Below, one piece after another: positions 31,085-43,238 of a DNA stretch of 64,000 nucleotides. How positions within the stretch are numbered: the first letter of the stretch is position 1; each line of letters begins with the position of its first letter. The notes below the pieces were generated by a model. It was given only the letters and a program-made list of their open reading frames with translations, was not told the DNA's origin and did no database searches. This stretch comes from Talpa occidentalis. Lineage: Eukaryota > Chordata > Mammalia > Eulipotyphla > Talpidae. Both the position numbers and the translations under genes were made by a program. The stretch covers positions 95,505,483 through 95,569,482 of the forward strand of contig NW_023605083.1 of assembly GCF_014898055.3 (NCBI RefSeq), in the 5' to 3' direction.

Positions 31085-32215
31085 AAAAATATTTTGAGTG
31101 CCTACTAGGTTCCAGGAACTGCTCTTAGGAGTTGGAATGCATCCAAGAACAGAACAAGATTCCCTGCCTTAAGGGGTTTGCATTCTAGTATAGGGAGGGA
31201 GACAATATGTAATATATGTAAGATAAATAGTATGTCAGATAATGAAAAAGCGAGGGAGAGCATAAAGCAGGAAAAACAGCAGGAAGGAGAGGAATCTTTG
31301 AATAGGACTGTCATAGAAGAATTTGTATATGGTGGAAACAAGGAAACAAACGCTGTAGGTATCAGACAGAACGTTCCTGGTAGAGGGGACAATGAGTACA
31401 AAAGCCCTAAGACAGAAACATTCCTTGCCTGTTGGAGTAACAATAATCCAGTGTGGCTGGAGGAAAAGGAACTAGAGGACAAGTCGGGCAGGGGATCAAG
31501 GACCCTTTAAGGAGGTTGGTTTTTACCTTGGTTATATGAGAAGGAGCCCATTAAAGGACTCTGATTAGAAGAGTGACATGATTTGACTGATGTTAAAAGA
31601 TCACTCTGGCTGCTTTGTTGTAAATAGACTGAAATTGGGCAAGGATAAAATTAGGGAGACCAGGGCCTCTCTGGTGGCACAAGTGGTTAAGTCTCAGCAC
31701 TATGAAGCTACCCACAGCCACTGAAGCATGAGTTCAATCCCCAGCCAGGGAGCTGACCCACATGGCACAGTAGACCTCTCCTGTCTCACCCGCTGCTCCC
31801 CTCAGCAGTGTATTTCAGTAGATCTTCCTGTTCTGCTCCCCACTCTGTCTCTAGTGAATCCTCTCACCCCACCCCACCCCCGCACCTCTGGCCTGTACCT
31901 CAGCTTTTGTATGCATAAATAGATAAATCTTTTAAAAAGAGAGAGAGAGAAAGATGGTGGTACCTTGGACCAGGATAATGACTGTGGAGGTGGTGAATAG
32001 TCAATTGTGCACTTGTTTTAAAGGCAGTGCCAACAGGCCGAGCAACTGAATTTGGAATATGAGAAATAATGGAGATATCTCAGCACTCAAAGATGACTCC
32101 AAAGTGTTTGACCCAAGTAATTAGAAGGATGTGGTTACCATTTACAGAAACAGGAATGACTGCAGGATGAGAAAGTTTGGGAGAAAATCAGAGGTGGTTT
32201 TGGACACAATGCCTT
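31085..32215 (+). repeat. Large old interspersed repeat split by SINE copy 13
   Basis: Ordered words: GAGTGCCTACTAGGTTCCAGG, ACAAGATTCCCTGCC, AGTACAAAAGCCCTAAGACAG, GTGTGGCTGGAGG, AAGAGTGACATGATTTGACTG, AAAAGATCACTCTGGCTGC, and, after the SINE, CAAAGATGACTCCAAAGTGTTTG and GTTTTGGACA. This is a common, near complete old mammalian repeat (the L2-like 'gccaggcactg ... gacatgatctgac ... tttggacat' series), the name of which I cannot fix. Confidence 0.6.
31663..31940 (+). mobile_element. SINE copy 13 (GCAT tail subtype)
   Basis: Head GGGCCTCTCTGGTGGCACAAGTGG, tail ATGCATAAATAGATAAATC followed by a (GA)n run. A target duplication is not clear. Confidence 0.9.
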
Positions 32216-33609
32216 AGCGATCTATGCTTAGCGATCTATAATTCACCACCAAAGTTTTTATAATTATATTACACAACAATCTTTATAATCTCAGGGTGTC
32301 TAAAGATTGGGAATCTGACCTCCCATACCTGGATGGCTCTCTTTCAGGATGGTGCATGAGACTGCCTTAAGCTTTCACCCTGGACTACACTGAGCTGCAG
32401 GGTATTCTGGGGCTGGAGGATCTGCTTCTGGGTGCCTCAGTGACATGCCTGTTGAAGTGATACTGGCTATTCACCCCAGGCCTCAGCTCCTCACCACAAA
32501 AGCCTCACCATAGGGCCATCTCATCGTCCAGATGTGGCAGCTGGCCTCCTCCCAGAGCAAGAGACCCAAGACTGAGGGAGAACAAGAGCAACATAGAATC
32601 CACATTGTTTTTATAACCTAATCTCAAAAGTGAAATACTGTCACTTCTGTAAACATTCTACTGATCACACTAGCCAGTCCCCAGTGCAGGGTGGAGGGAT
32701 TGTTCTGGGTGTGGATGTTGGGATATTTACTGAGGATCTTTACAGCCATCTGGGAGACTGGCTACCACACACACTGTAGGAAATCATTATTAGACCTCTC
32801 AGTGGAGCTATCTGGAAGATCTGGAGTCAAGGATCCTGTGGAATTAGAAGTCTAAGAAGCAACAATGGAAATGGGATATATTTAAATAATACTGCATAAT
32901 ATCACCTTCAGGGGGTGGATATAGATTTTTTTTTAAAGCATAGACAAACTAGCCCTCTTGATATTATTCTTCATTTTCCCCCTGTGGAAATTTTTTTGTG
33001 CCATGGGCTATATAGTGGTATTGAGTTGGTTTGTGCTATACTGTCAGAGGTTTCATTCTATTTTTTCTAGAAGAGATCTTACATTCATTCCTTGGTTTAG
33101 GTTTCGCATACCAAGTAAATGGTTTAAATTTGTGGTACAGGCCTGGAGTTTGACTTTCTTGAGGGCACTTTTGTTTCTCTCACCTGAGAGCCCAGCTTGC
33201 TTGCTGCTTCACAGACTAGGGCATGGGGAGACATTCTTACAAAGGCGTAGTAATTGGAGGCTCCTGTCTTTAAGCAGGAAGGTCTTCTCCAGCCCCTCTG
33301 CAGTAGCCCACACCTATCACTCCTGGCCTGTTTGGACAATAAGACTGCAACCATAAGCCATGGGGCCCAACCATGGTCTCACTACCCTCAAAAAGCAGGG
33401 GAACATCAGTTCTTCCTTATTATTTTGGCCTAGATTAATGTCTTAATTTCTATCACCTTAGGATTTTCTCTTACTTGACTAAAGATTACATTTATCCATT
33501 GTTTAATAGCATTTCTGTGTTTTTGACTTTAAAACAGTTAAGTCAGATAGTTCCACCCTTTGCTGGGAAGCCTTCCACATACCCAGTAGCCCCAAAATAG
33601 AGCCTTCCT
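32216..33609. other. Unassigned DNA
   Basis: There is a tandem GCGATCTAT-GCTTAGCGATCTAT near 32217-32240. An open plus frame of 132 codons lies at 32958-33356 without recognised domains; its T-rich start gives hydrophobic residues. A chance frame is likely. Confidence 0.4.
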
Positions 33610-33629
33610 AAGAAACTGTCCATAAGCCA

Positions 33630-33900
33630 GGGTCTCCCTGGTGGCGCAAGGGGTTAAGCATCAGCACTATTAAGTGATTGGCAGCTACTACAACACAAGT
33701 TCCATCCCCGGGCAGGGAGGTGACCCACACAGCACAGCAGACCTTTCCTGTCTCACCTGCTGCTCCCCTCAGCAGTGTATTTCAGTAGATCTGCCTGTTC
33801 TGCTCCCCACTCTGTCTCTGGTGAATCCTCTTGCCCTCCACACACACCTCTAGCTTGTACCCCAATTCTTGTATGCATAAATAAATAAATCTTAAAAAAA
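33630..33900 (+). mobile_element. SINE copy 14 (GCAT tail subtype)
   Basis: Head GGGTCTCCCTGGTGGCGCAAGG. It has a long target duplication of 19-20 bp (AAGAAACTGTCCATAAGCCA with one change) at 33610 and 33901. Confidence 0.94.
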
Positions 33901-34271
33901 AAGAAACTGTCCATAAACCAAAGTGGCACAAAGAGAAGAAATAACCGCCAATCATTTACATAGGAAAAAATGTGAAACTTCCCAGACCCAAAAAATAATA
34001 TACCAAATCATACCAAATAATCCATAAAACCTAGAATAACACTCACATCTAGTGAAAGGAGGAATGAGAAAATAATATATAGTCAGTAAGACGGCATTCC
34101 CAAGGAAGGAGCTTGATGGGGCCCCTTGCATGGGGTGCTGCTGCAGAGAAACCTTCACTGACACTACTTTCACTTTTTGCCTTTTGTCATCAAAGAGGAT
34201 ATTCTCTTCAGATATCTTACAGTTAGTGAAAATATGTACTAATGTAGGTCTTTTATAAAAGCACAGTGGCA

Positions 34272-34545
34272 GGGCCTTCCCTGGTGGTGCAGTGGTTGAG
34301 CGCTGGGCTGTGAAGCTGTCCGCAGCCTCTGCAACACCGATACAATCCTGGCCGACCCGCGAGGGTCCCACATGGCGCGCAGACCTCTCCTGTCAAGCCC
34401 GCTGTGCCCCCTCAGGCAGGGTATTTCATCAGTCTGCCTGTTCTGTTCCCTGCTCTGTCTCTGGTGAGTCCTCTCACCCTCCAGCGCATCTGGCCTATAC
34501 CCTGGTTCTTGTGTAAAATAAATAAATGAATCTTTAAAAAAAAAA
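34272..34545 (+). mobile_element. SINE copy 15 (GTGTAAAATAAAT tail subtype)
   Basis: Head GGGCCTTCCCTGGTGGTGCAGTGG, tail GTGTAAAATAAATAAATGAATC. The target duplication AAAAGCACAGTGGCA occurs at 34257-34271 and 34546-34560. Confidence 0.93.
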
Positions 34546-34560
34546 AAAAGCACAGTGGCA

Positions 34561-35264
34561 TTAACATGAACTTAAAAAATGCAGGGGATATGGCTTTTCT
34601 CTTAGGCAAAAAAGAAATCTGAAACTGGTTTGTAATAGAATTGATAAAAATAACTTCTACATCTAGCTTGTTATTAAAATTCTACTATCCACCACTCTCC
34701 CATGATTCCTGGACACCATCCTAAATACCTCTCACCTTTCTAAAAGGACTATTTTAAAATTTATCTTCTCCTAGCTTCTCCTTTTGTTAGCCTCAAATTA
34801 TGTAGTGATTTTCTTCCCTGCAACCCATTTTTTAAATAGGGAAAGAAAACCCTGAAAGAGATATTTCAACCCTTGTATGGAGCAGACTCTGGTTCTTTTG
34901 CTTTTTCAATTCAAGTCATATATGTGTTGAAATTTCTTTCATAAACTATATTGATTTACCCAAAACTCTACCCTTTTTTTACATAGCTATAAATGGTAAG
35001 AACCCTATCTATCGCAGGCTGGAAGACAAAACACAATAAATAGAAGTTTAACCTTTCATTTAGCTGAGAAGACATTCTCTTTCTTGATCATTAGAGAGGA
35101 TTTTTCCTTTATCTTCAAATCAAATCTCTTTAGACAGTTAGAAGCTATGTATATAATAGACCAGGATCTCAAAGCCTATTTATAACTGCATTGACTAAAC
35201 ACCACACCTGAAATGTAGTGCTTATGCATTTACCCCCCAGTCTAGCCAATTATTAATTTCCCAA
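34561..35264. other. Unassigned AT-rich DNA
   Basis: No gene or named repeat is recognised. Confidence 0.4.
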
Positions 35265-35281
35265 AAAACAACTTCATTTTA

Positions 35282-35514
35282 TTTTTTTTTAAGATTTTTT
35301 TCATACAAGAACTGGGGTGCAGGCCAGACAGAGCAGGGAGCAGAACAGGCAGATGAGAGAAATATGCTGCGGAGGGGAGCAGCGGGCACGACAGGAGAGG
35401 TCTGCCACACCATGTGGGACCGTCCCAGGCTGGCTGGGATCGAACCTGAGCTGCAGAGGCTGCAGACAGCTTCATAGCACGGCGCTCAACTGCCTGTGCC
35501 ACCAGGGCAGACCC
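35282..35514 (-). mobile_element. SINE copy 16, inverted, with inner deletion
   Basis: It runs from TTTTTTTTAAGATTTTTTTCATACAAG to GTGCCACCAGGGCAGACCC. The AGAGGATTCACCAGAGA part that others have is missing, making it about 35 bp short. AAAACAACTTCATTTTA flanks it at 35265 and 35516. Confidence 0.92.
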
Positions 35515-35739
35515 AAAAACAACTTCATTTTAAACCAACCTCCTCAAAACTTCCTCCACTTTGCGGCAGCTCCATGTAATACCTGAAGTCTTAACAATCT
35601 TTTTATTTTTTGTGGCTATCCCATAATTTCATAGAGTCAACTCTCCTTGTTTCTTCTATCACATTGTTTCCATGGATGTTTTATGTTGTGATTTGTTCTG
35701 CTTCACCTCCCCCACCTTGAAATACTGGAGTCCCCAAGA

Positions 35740-36660
35740 TTCAGGCCTTCATAGCTCTGTTTATTTCCTAGCTGATTTAAGTCCAAGGCATGGTTCTATA
35801 CCATCTATATCTGATGACTTCATAAACTCTTGATGTGAATCTTCAAACACCCACTCAACATCTCTACTTGGATTCCAAAAATCATTTCAGATCTAACACA
35901 TCTTAAATCAAACTCTTGCTTCTCCTCAACAAAACTTATTCTCCCCATGTCAATAAATGCCAAGTCCATCTTTTGATGTGCAGAAGGCAAACTTAAGCAT
36001 CATCCTTGAGTCTCTGCTTGCTCTCACTTGCTATATTCAATCTATCCACAACCCTGTTGAATCCTCCCTTGAAATTGAACAACTTCTCCATCTATGTCTA
36101 TCACTCAACTCTGGTTTACTCAGCTCTGGTGCAGGTCACTGTCAGCTCTCCATTGCAATGACCTCCCTGCTTCCACCCTTACTTTGCTTGGTCTATTTGA
36201 AACAGGGTGGTTACATGGGTCCCTCCAAAATGTACATCCTATTATGAGACCGTGCTACTCAAATCTGACAATGGCTTTCTATTTTAATTAGAGGGGATTT
36301 AGAATAGAAAAATTTTTTATTTAAATTAGAGGTAAATTAAGATAGAAAAATTTTCTATTTTAAGTTCCATAATCTCTCAGGTTTCTCTCTCTCTCTCTCT
36401 CTCTGACTTGCTCGCTTGCTCACTTTCTCTCTCTCTCACTTGCTCGCTTACTCTCTCTCTCTCCTCTCACTCCCCCACCTCCCATCGCATGGATCCCTTT
36501 TGTTCCTAGAACATGAGAAGCATCCTTCCATTCTAGATACTTCCCAAAAAGCTCTCCCTCCAGGTATCTGCCTGACTCATTCCCTTAATTCCTTCAAGTC
36601 CATAGTCAAATGTCACTTTACCAGGTCTCACTCAAAACAGCAGCTCACAACTATGTCACC
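35740..36660 (+). repeat. Old LINE-like (L2-type) repeat with CT-rich insert
   Basis: CACTCAACATCTCTACTTGGATTCC, AAATCAAACTCTTGCTTCTCCTCAACAAAACTT, CATCATCCTTGAGTCTCTGCTTGC and AATGGCTTTCTATTTTAATTAGAGG follow the order of a well-known old mammalian LINE-like repeat. GTATCTGCCTGACTCATTCCCTTAATTCCTTCAAG continues it after a CT-rich stretch. It is noncoding now. Confidence 0.5.
36382..36470. repeat. CT-rich microsatellite
   Basis: (TC)n runs broken by GACTTGCTCGCTTGCTCAC and CACTTGCTCGCTTAC, i.e. a two-level repeat in which the interruption itself is copied. Confidence 0.85.
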
Positions 36661-36664
36661 CTTG

Positions 36665-37055
36665 TTATGAGTTGAATTGTGGTTCCCAAAAAATGTCAAA
36701 GTTATAACCCCAGTGAATGTGACTTTATTTGGAAATAGGGTCTTTTCAGATAATGGAGCTAAGATGAGGTGATTGGGTGGGTCCTAGCCCAAAGTCACTG
36801 GAGCCCTTATAAGAGGAGAAAGTTGGACTCAGAGTCAGAGAAACAGAGAGGACACCATGTGGAGACTGGAGTTATGCTTCCAAAAGTGAAAGAACAGAAG
36901 CTAGGAGAAGGGCCCGGAGAGAATCCTTCCTTAGTGCCTGGCAAGGGAGCATGGCACTGCTAACACCTTGATCTTGGGCTTCTGGTCTCCAAACCCATGA
37001 GACAATAACTGTCCATGGTTCAAACCACTCTGTGATACTTTGTTATGGTAGGACC
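36665..37055 (+). mobile_element. MaLR-type solo LTR, second copy
   Basis: It starts TGTTATGAGTTGAATTGTGG and has GTGACTTTATTTGGAAATAGGGTC, GATGAGGTGATTGGGTGGGTCC, CTTATAAGAGGAG, CACCTTGATCTTGGGCTTC and CATGAGACAATAACTG...GATACTTTGTTATGG: the same layout as the LTR at 6599-7067. The inner insert CCAAAAGTGAAAGAACAG region is older and changed. Its target duplication is not readable. Confidence 0.72.
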
Positions 37056-37540
37056 AAAGATTTATTTATTGTCTTTAAACTACCCAACTATCTGATATTT
37101 TATTTTACTTTTTTGTTTAATCTCCATTAACTTCCTTTTCATTTCTGATGAATTTTTAACTGACCATTTTCAATCAAGCTGTCACGTTCCCACCCACATC
37201 TTCTGTATTTAAAGTGGTTTTCCTCACTCTTGCTTTCTTTTTTATCGAAGTTTAGCTTTGCCTGCAAACTCTCCAGTCACATCATGGTTGGAGTACACAT
37301 CGATGTGAAAGTGGTTGAGATGATGAGAATAATGTTATGTGTATTTTGCCACAATTAAAAAAAATTAAGTTGAATTCAGGGGAATAAACATTTCAGATCA
37401 AGAAAAGCAAAAAAGGCAAACAAGATGCCAAAGATGAGCTCATATTTTGATGTCTTGACGGGCCTCCAGAGTCAAGAGCAGTCCAATAGGAGGAAGTGTA
37501 AGGAGAAGACCAGTGAAGGAGGAAGGAAAGAACAAACAAG
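37056..37540. other. Unassigned DNA
   Basis: TGATGAGAATAATGTTATGTGTATTTTGCCACAATTAAAAAAAATT at about 37320-37370 looks like the 3' end of an old transposable element. Nothing coding is seen. Confidence 0.4.
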
Positions 37541-37553
37541 AATGAACCCCCTG

Positions 37554-37834
37554 GGGACTTCTCTGGTGGCGTCCAGGGGTTAAGCACAGCACTGTGAAGC
37601 TATCCGCAGCCTCTGCAACAAGAGTTCAATCTCAGGCCAGCCAGGGAGCAACCCACATGGAGAAGCAGACCTCTCCTGTCTTGCCCACTGCTCCCCTCAG
37701 CAGTGTATTTCGGTCAGTCTGCCTGTTCTGTTCCCCCACTCTGTCTCTGGTGAATCCTCTCATCCTGCCCCCGCACCTCTGGCCTGTACCCCAGTTCTTC
37801 TATGCATAAATAAATAATTTTTTTAAAAAAAAAT
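37554..37834 (+). mobile_element. SINE copy 17 (GCAT tail subtype)
   Basis: Head GGGACTTCTCTGGTGGCGTCCAGG. The target duplication AATGAACCCCCTGGGG / AATGCACCCCCTGGGG occurs at 37541 and 37835. Confidence 0.92.
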
Positions 37835-38254
37835 AATGCACCCCCTGGGGAGCTGTGGAGTCCACATAGCCAGGATGGAAGGCCTGCATGGAGGACTGGA
37901 AGGAGTGCAAAAATGCACCAAAGCAAGAATATGAAAGACCTCTCATAGCAGAAGTTTGTGCCTTCCTGTCTGAACTAGAGTCCCACCCCAATCCCCTGGG
38001 TTCCTTCCTTATGCTCTCACATTGTTGGAGTCATGATTCAATTTGGCCTTAAAGAATCTGAATCAGTCTTAAATAGAAAATACTACTGCTGCTACTAAGC
38101 CACAAGAGACCTTGCTTGGCTCCCTAGTTCCCCTCCTGTCAGGCCCAGTGCCTTACTGTTCAGACTTTCCCAAATTACCCCTAGTTCATTCTAAGAACTC
38201 TAAGATCTGGCAAAGACTGCAACTAAAGATGACACTGCTTAAACATCCAAAGTG

Positions 38255-38530
38255 GAGCCTCCCTGATGGCGCAAGGGATTAAGACGCAGCCTATGAAGCT
38301 AGCCGCAGCCATTAAAGCATGAGTTCATTCCCCGGCCAGGGAGGGGACCCACATGGCACAGCAGACCTCTCCTGACTCGCCTGCTGCTCCCCTCAGCAGT
38401 GTATTTCAGTCAATCTGCCTGTTCTATTCCCCACTCTGTCTCTGGTGAATCCTCTCATCCCCTGCATGTCTGGCCTATACCCCAGTTCTTGTATTCATAA
38501 ATAAATAAATCTTAAAAAAAAAAAAAAAAA
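38255..38530 (+). mobile_element. SINE copy 18 (GCAT-like tail)
   Basis: Head GAGCCTCCCTGATGGCGCAAGG, with long poly-A. The target duplication AAACATCCAAAGTG / AACACCCAAAGTG occurs at 38241 and 38531. Confidence 0.92.
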
Positions 38531-38819
38531 AACACCCAAAGTGAAAGCATTAGTGGCAGATGTCTGGGGAGAAAATAGGCTATTCATGTCCTTGTCTGGG
38601 GGGAGAAGGGTGGGAAGCCAAGCTCTAGAGAAGGCAACTAGGGTGGGGAATGTGGCCAGAGTTGCACTGCCCAGCGACAAGTCCAGGATTTGGGTGCACC
38701 ATGGCTTGGGACCCAATCTCTCCAAAATTCAGCAAGACACTCAGCATTCTCCCTGCTTTGTACCATCACTTTCCTCAGCACACTTACTGATATTGCACTG
38801 TTTTGTAATTATTTAATAA

Positions 38820-38920
38820 CATCTGTCTCTCCTCTCTGCCTGTGACTGCCTTGAGGACAGGGGCTGTCTCATTTTCTATTGGTAGTGCCTACAAATGTTC
38901 AACAAACTCAGTGCATGATT
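38820..38920 (+). repeat. L2-like 3' end fragment
   Basis: TGACTGCCTTGAGGACAGGGGCTGTCTCATTTTC and TAGTGCCTACAAATGTTCAACAAACTCAGTGC fit the L2 3' end ('cttgagggcaggg...ctcaataaa'). Confidence 0.5.
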
Positions 38921-39359
38921 GAGCTACCCATCTTGAAGGTAGCTCTCTATTGCTGATACTACCCTCTCTGATAAAGATATGATATTTTCACAGCTAACAT
39001 AGTGGAAATCTGTGGACAATCAAACTGCTGGTGCCCATTAGGTAAGAATCTCATATGGTCTCATTCAGACACCGCCATGGTCAAAGCACTCTCTACAATG
39101 CCCAGGAAGTCTTGCAACCAAATTCAAAAGACACCTTCCTCCACATGTGGAATGTGGAAGTCTTTGGGGGTTCTTAGGGTCTCAAACAATTGTTTCCCCA
39201 AAGAGCCTCATTTTTCATGTCAAATCTCAAAATACATTGTTATTCTATCTTCTTTATTGGCTTTTCATTGTTACTTTTAATTTTCTTGCTTCCTCTTAAG
39301 CATAATAACTGAAACATGAGCAGCTTTTACCTTATGGTGGTGATGCTGATGGGTGATGG

Positions 39360-39550
39360 TGAGCAATCACTATATACTTATTAAATACCAGGCATTCTGA
39401 TAAGATTTTACATATATTATCTCATTCGTACCTCACAATAATAGTTGCTACTATTATCTCTGCTTTTACTGATAGAAAACAGACATAGAAAAAGTAAATT
39501 TAAATTAAAAATAAAAAATTAAATAAAGATCATTCAACTAGTAAGGAGTA
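39360..39550 (-). repeat. MIR-like relic
   Basis: ATTAAATACCAGGCATTCTGATAAGATTTTACATATATTATCTCATTCGTACCTCACAATAAT carries the typical MIR/L2-type phrase 'taacatatattatctcatttaatcctcacaac'. Confidence 0.55.
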
Positions 39551-39679
39551 GATTGTCCCATAGTTTGATATGGTTCAAGAATGTTCTAAGCTAGACATGT
39601 AAATTCCTTTGGACAGTTTCTCTTAAGCTAGTAAGACCATCCCTTTACACAAAATGGCAACACTCACCAACCCAGTGGA

Positions 39680-39870
39680 GGACTGATTAAAGATGGGCTG
39701 TGGAGTCAAACAGTTCTGAGATTAGGCCTGGCCTCCATCATTTAGTAACCATTAGTTTCTGTGGAACTCCATTTCTTTCATACATTAAATCAAGACTGAA
39801 ATAAAAACATTGTGATGATGGACTGAAATAACATATGAGAAGCATTTGGCAAATAATTAATTGTTAGCTG
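39680..39870 (+). repeat. MIR-like relic
   Basis: GGGCTGTGGAGTCAAACAGTTCTGAGATTAGGCCTGGCCTCCATCATTTAGTAACC and AAAACATTGTGATGATGGACTG fit a MIR in plus sense. It is noncoding. Confidence 0.55.
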
Positions 39871-40304
39871 ATGACCATTAACTTTTACTTACTGATGACT
39901 ACATATAAGGAACAACACTCGACTGTGGCCAAGGGAATCTCAAATAAGCAAGCTCTGGGACTCAGGCACAGATAAAATCAAGATATAGGTCAGTGAAACT
40001 CCTCTACTGCAAATAGATGGACATCACTACTTACTATGGTTCTAGTGTTGTGATGTGTAACGGGCAAAGATGGGAGCTTGTTGAATTACCTCTATTACAT
40101 CACAGGTCAGTTGAATAGACAGACCCATGGTGCTGAACAACTCTGGGGGACACCACTCTCAGAACAGAACATGCATCACAGTCATGCATGTGAATGGCAC
40201 TTACTGCACTTGTGCAATGTACCTGCCAACAAAACTTTGTTCACCTTTTCCTGTGGCACATTTGTTCTCGAAAGGCTGGTCACCTTGGGGAAGCCAAGGT
40301 GGAT

Positions 40305-40480
40305 CAGAAACCAGATCTTGAGTCTCACCTCTACGACTGACTAGCAGTCTGAACTTTACCAAGTTATTTAACTTCTCTGAGCCTTGAATTATTTATCTTT
40401 ACAACCAAGATAGCCACAATGGTTACATAGGCATTGGAAGTATTAAGTGAAATGACTGTAATATGACCTTGATGAGTCTG
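40305..40480 (+). repeat. MIR-like relic
   Basis: TGAACTTTACCAAGTTATTTAACTTCTCTGAGCCTTG and the following ATTAAGTGAAATGACTG fit a MIR core. Confidence 0.6.
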
Positions 40481-43070
40481 GTAATATCACCAATGATACC
40501 ATCAGAGTAGAAGCTTGTGTTGTTTGCTACTTCATTTCTCAATGCAAGATCCATTAACCAGAAGGATTTTAATTCTAAATGATGCTGAACTCAAACAGGT
40601 CATGTAGATGGTACATCATTATCTTAGTAAATGTTATCCTTGCAAACTCTGATCTTTTCCCATGTGAAGGGACCCTCTTTATTATAAATTAATTGTTAAT
40701 TCTTAAAATTTAAAATATTTACATACAATATATTTTATATATTAAATTTGTAGTATGTAAAATTATAAATAAATAATTCTTAACTACAGATAAATTCATA
40801 CAGAGTGTTTCTTACAGTGAAGCATCAAAAAAAAAAAAAAAAAGTGTGCCCTCTCCCTATTAATCAAAGAAGCAAAGTCCTTAGCTAACTTGTAGCACTT
40901 GAATGACCACCTTTCCCAGTGTCCCCAGTGATTGCAGACTTCCATCTAAGTGGCTCAGAAATTAGGTTTGCAAGTAAAGGTGCCATTAACACTTTGCCCA
41001 GCTTTGCAGTACCAAGTGTCTCCCAGATAAAGGGACATAGACTCTGCCCAGTTCCTCCTCCATGACTGCTTGGTTCTCCAGGTCTTGCTGCTGCTTCTCG
41101 TGGTACCTCCAAACCTCCCTTCATATGCAAAACAAAGTTTCATCTTTTATGGTCATATACTTAGTACAATCACTAAGGGAGCAGCACATGGGTAAAAGCA
41201 TATGTTTAGAAAATGTGACTTGTATGCAGACCCACTTTCCAAAACCACCCTTTTCCCTCTCATATCCTACCCACTGTCCCTGCAAAAAAAGTTTCTTGAA
41301 CTTGTGGGTTCAAATTTTTTTCCAGAGACATGTTCCTTGTTCTTTTCAGAATTGTTTTTGCATTACTTTCTGGGGTAGAAGAACATTTTACATAGAACTC
41401 TTCCTTCTGCACAGATTGTGCAAATCATATGGAAGGGGTTAAACTATCTCAAACATTAAAAAGTTAACCTTTTAATTTTTGTAATAAAAAAGGCCTAAAG
41501 TGGAAATGTGGTTGGTGGTGTTACTGCTGCTAGTGACTAAATTTCTAACTTTTCTTTGCAAGATCTTTACATCTCTCTCCTTCATCCATAAGCAAAGAGA
41601 TATCAAAACATGTACATAGGGCACTAGTAACATACCCAAAGAGATTGACTTTAGAAAGTATTTAAGTTTATGGTATTATATCAGAATCTCTGACAATAAA
41701 ATAGAACCTAGATAGTAGTTATTACTGTCACTTCATAACTTCTGATTTGTAATTGTAGCAACTTGATAAGGTCCAATATCCTCTCTGGCAAAGGGGTTGA
41801 GGTACACTGCCACCAAGTGGCAGTAAAAGCCTCGCTCACATTAAAATAAACCTAATCTATGCCTGAAATTAATGGGGCATCTATTCCACAACTCTATTAA
41901 TCAAGGATTATCTACTTTTGAATAGCAAAAATATGAGTTTTTATCAAAATACTTGAAAATTACAAAATTTTCCAGATAATATAAAGCTATGTCAGAAAGA
42001 AAACTTATATGTGGTTACCTCTATCATTTAATTCCACACAATTATTGAGTGCCTACTGGTTTAAGGATTCCAAAGACTAGCAAGACCATAGTCTCTGAAA
42101 ACCTCAGTAATTAATTGGACACACATACAAAATAACTGATTCACAACTCAGCAAACATTACCAATTACCTACCATGTGCTAATTCGTTGTTAGAATGTAA
42201 GAGGACTGGCTGCAGAAAAGAAAAAAAAAAAAAAAGCTAAGTGCTTTTCTGTAGAAAGCACTTAGAAAATGCTATGAGGACACAGAAAAAGGGAGATTTT
42301 TTTCTGTGATTAAGTCTGTGAGATTCAGTGGAAGATTCACCAAGACAGAAATTTGTGTGTGCTTCTGAGAAATGGGTAATCCTTTAAAAGCTAGAAATGC
42401 CAGGGAAGGGCATTCTAAAGACGAATAAGACTAGCAATGCACAGAGGTAGAAAGTATTTTTGGGAAAGGGTTTGCCCTGAAGTGGAGGAGGTGAATGTGG
42501 AAAGATAAGCTGGAGCAGGCATGTGGAGGACCTGGAAGTCATGTTAGGAAACACGGATTGTCCACCACGTGCAATCGGAAGACTTTCAAGCCTATGGATA
42601 CAACACTCAAGGCTGTACACCAGCAAGAAAAATCAGCTGAAGCCTGTGCAGATAGAGGGGATCAGGTTGGGCTGCTCAGAGGACAGAGGGGTGCTTACTC
42701 TAATTTCATACTAAGACCTCAAACTTTTGCACTTAACTTTTCTGGGTGCTGTAAGATGTGTGGAGAGGTAAGAAGAAAAAATCATGGAGGGTGAGGGGTA
42801 AGTTCCAGGACTGGACCTACCCTGCCCCCATGGTAGACTGCTGGCTGACACCAGATAGCCATGTATCTGCCATGGGGAGCAACAGTTTGAGCTCAAGACT
42901 GCACCGGTAGATTGCCTCAAAGCCAGTTTCTGAAAGATTCCAAACCCTGAATACAAAAATAGCATGTTTCAAACAGCTGTTTTAAATGCATTTTGAGACT
43001 GGTTCCAGTACCCTGATTGAAAAATGCAAGAGACATGTTGTCACAGGACTTTCACTTTAAGAAATGGAGA
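40481..43070. other. Unassigned DNA
   Basis: No gene is seen. Features: AT-rich block 40680-40790, A17 at about 40828, an ACTGCCAC-CAA-GTGGCAGT palindrome at 41806-41824, a perfect 11-bp-arm hairpin at 42237-42265 next to an A-rich run. Open frames on both strands at 40885-41442 and 42384-42965 overlap each other and have no recognised family. Confidence 0.4.
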
Positions 43071-43074
43071 AAAA

Positions 43075-43218
43075 CAGCACAAGGGACTAAGGTGGTAGGA
43101 CACTGGTGAATTAATTGGTGGTGGGAACTTCACAGGGACCACACCTGAGAGGAGAAAGCATACATTGTACAAAAATGAAGAATGATGTAAAACATACATA
43201 AAATTAATTTTTTTTAAA
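43075..43218 (+). mobile_element. Short LINE-1 3' UTR insertion
   Basis: ACTGGTGAATTAATTGGTGGTGGGAACTTCACAGGGACC, CATACATTGTACAAAAATGAAGAATGATG and an A/T tail match the 3' UTR at 29365-29600 in reverse. GGAGAAAA flanks it (about 43064 and 43220), a possible short target duplication. Confidence 0.75.
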
Positions 43219-43238
43219 AGGAGAAAAGCATAGTTCTT

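Noticed and set aside
32958..33356. 132-codon frame as a membrane protein
   Set aside because: The hydrophobic start comes from T-rich DNA; no homology, no splice or poly(A) context.
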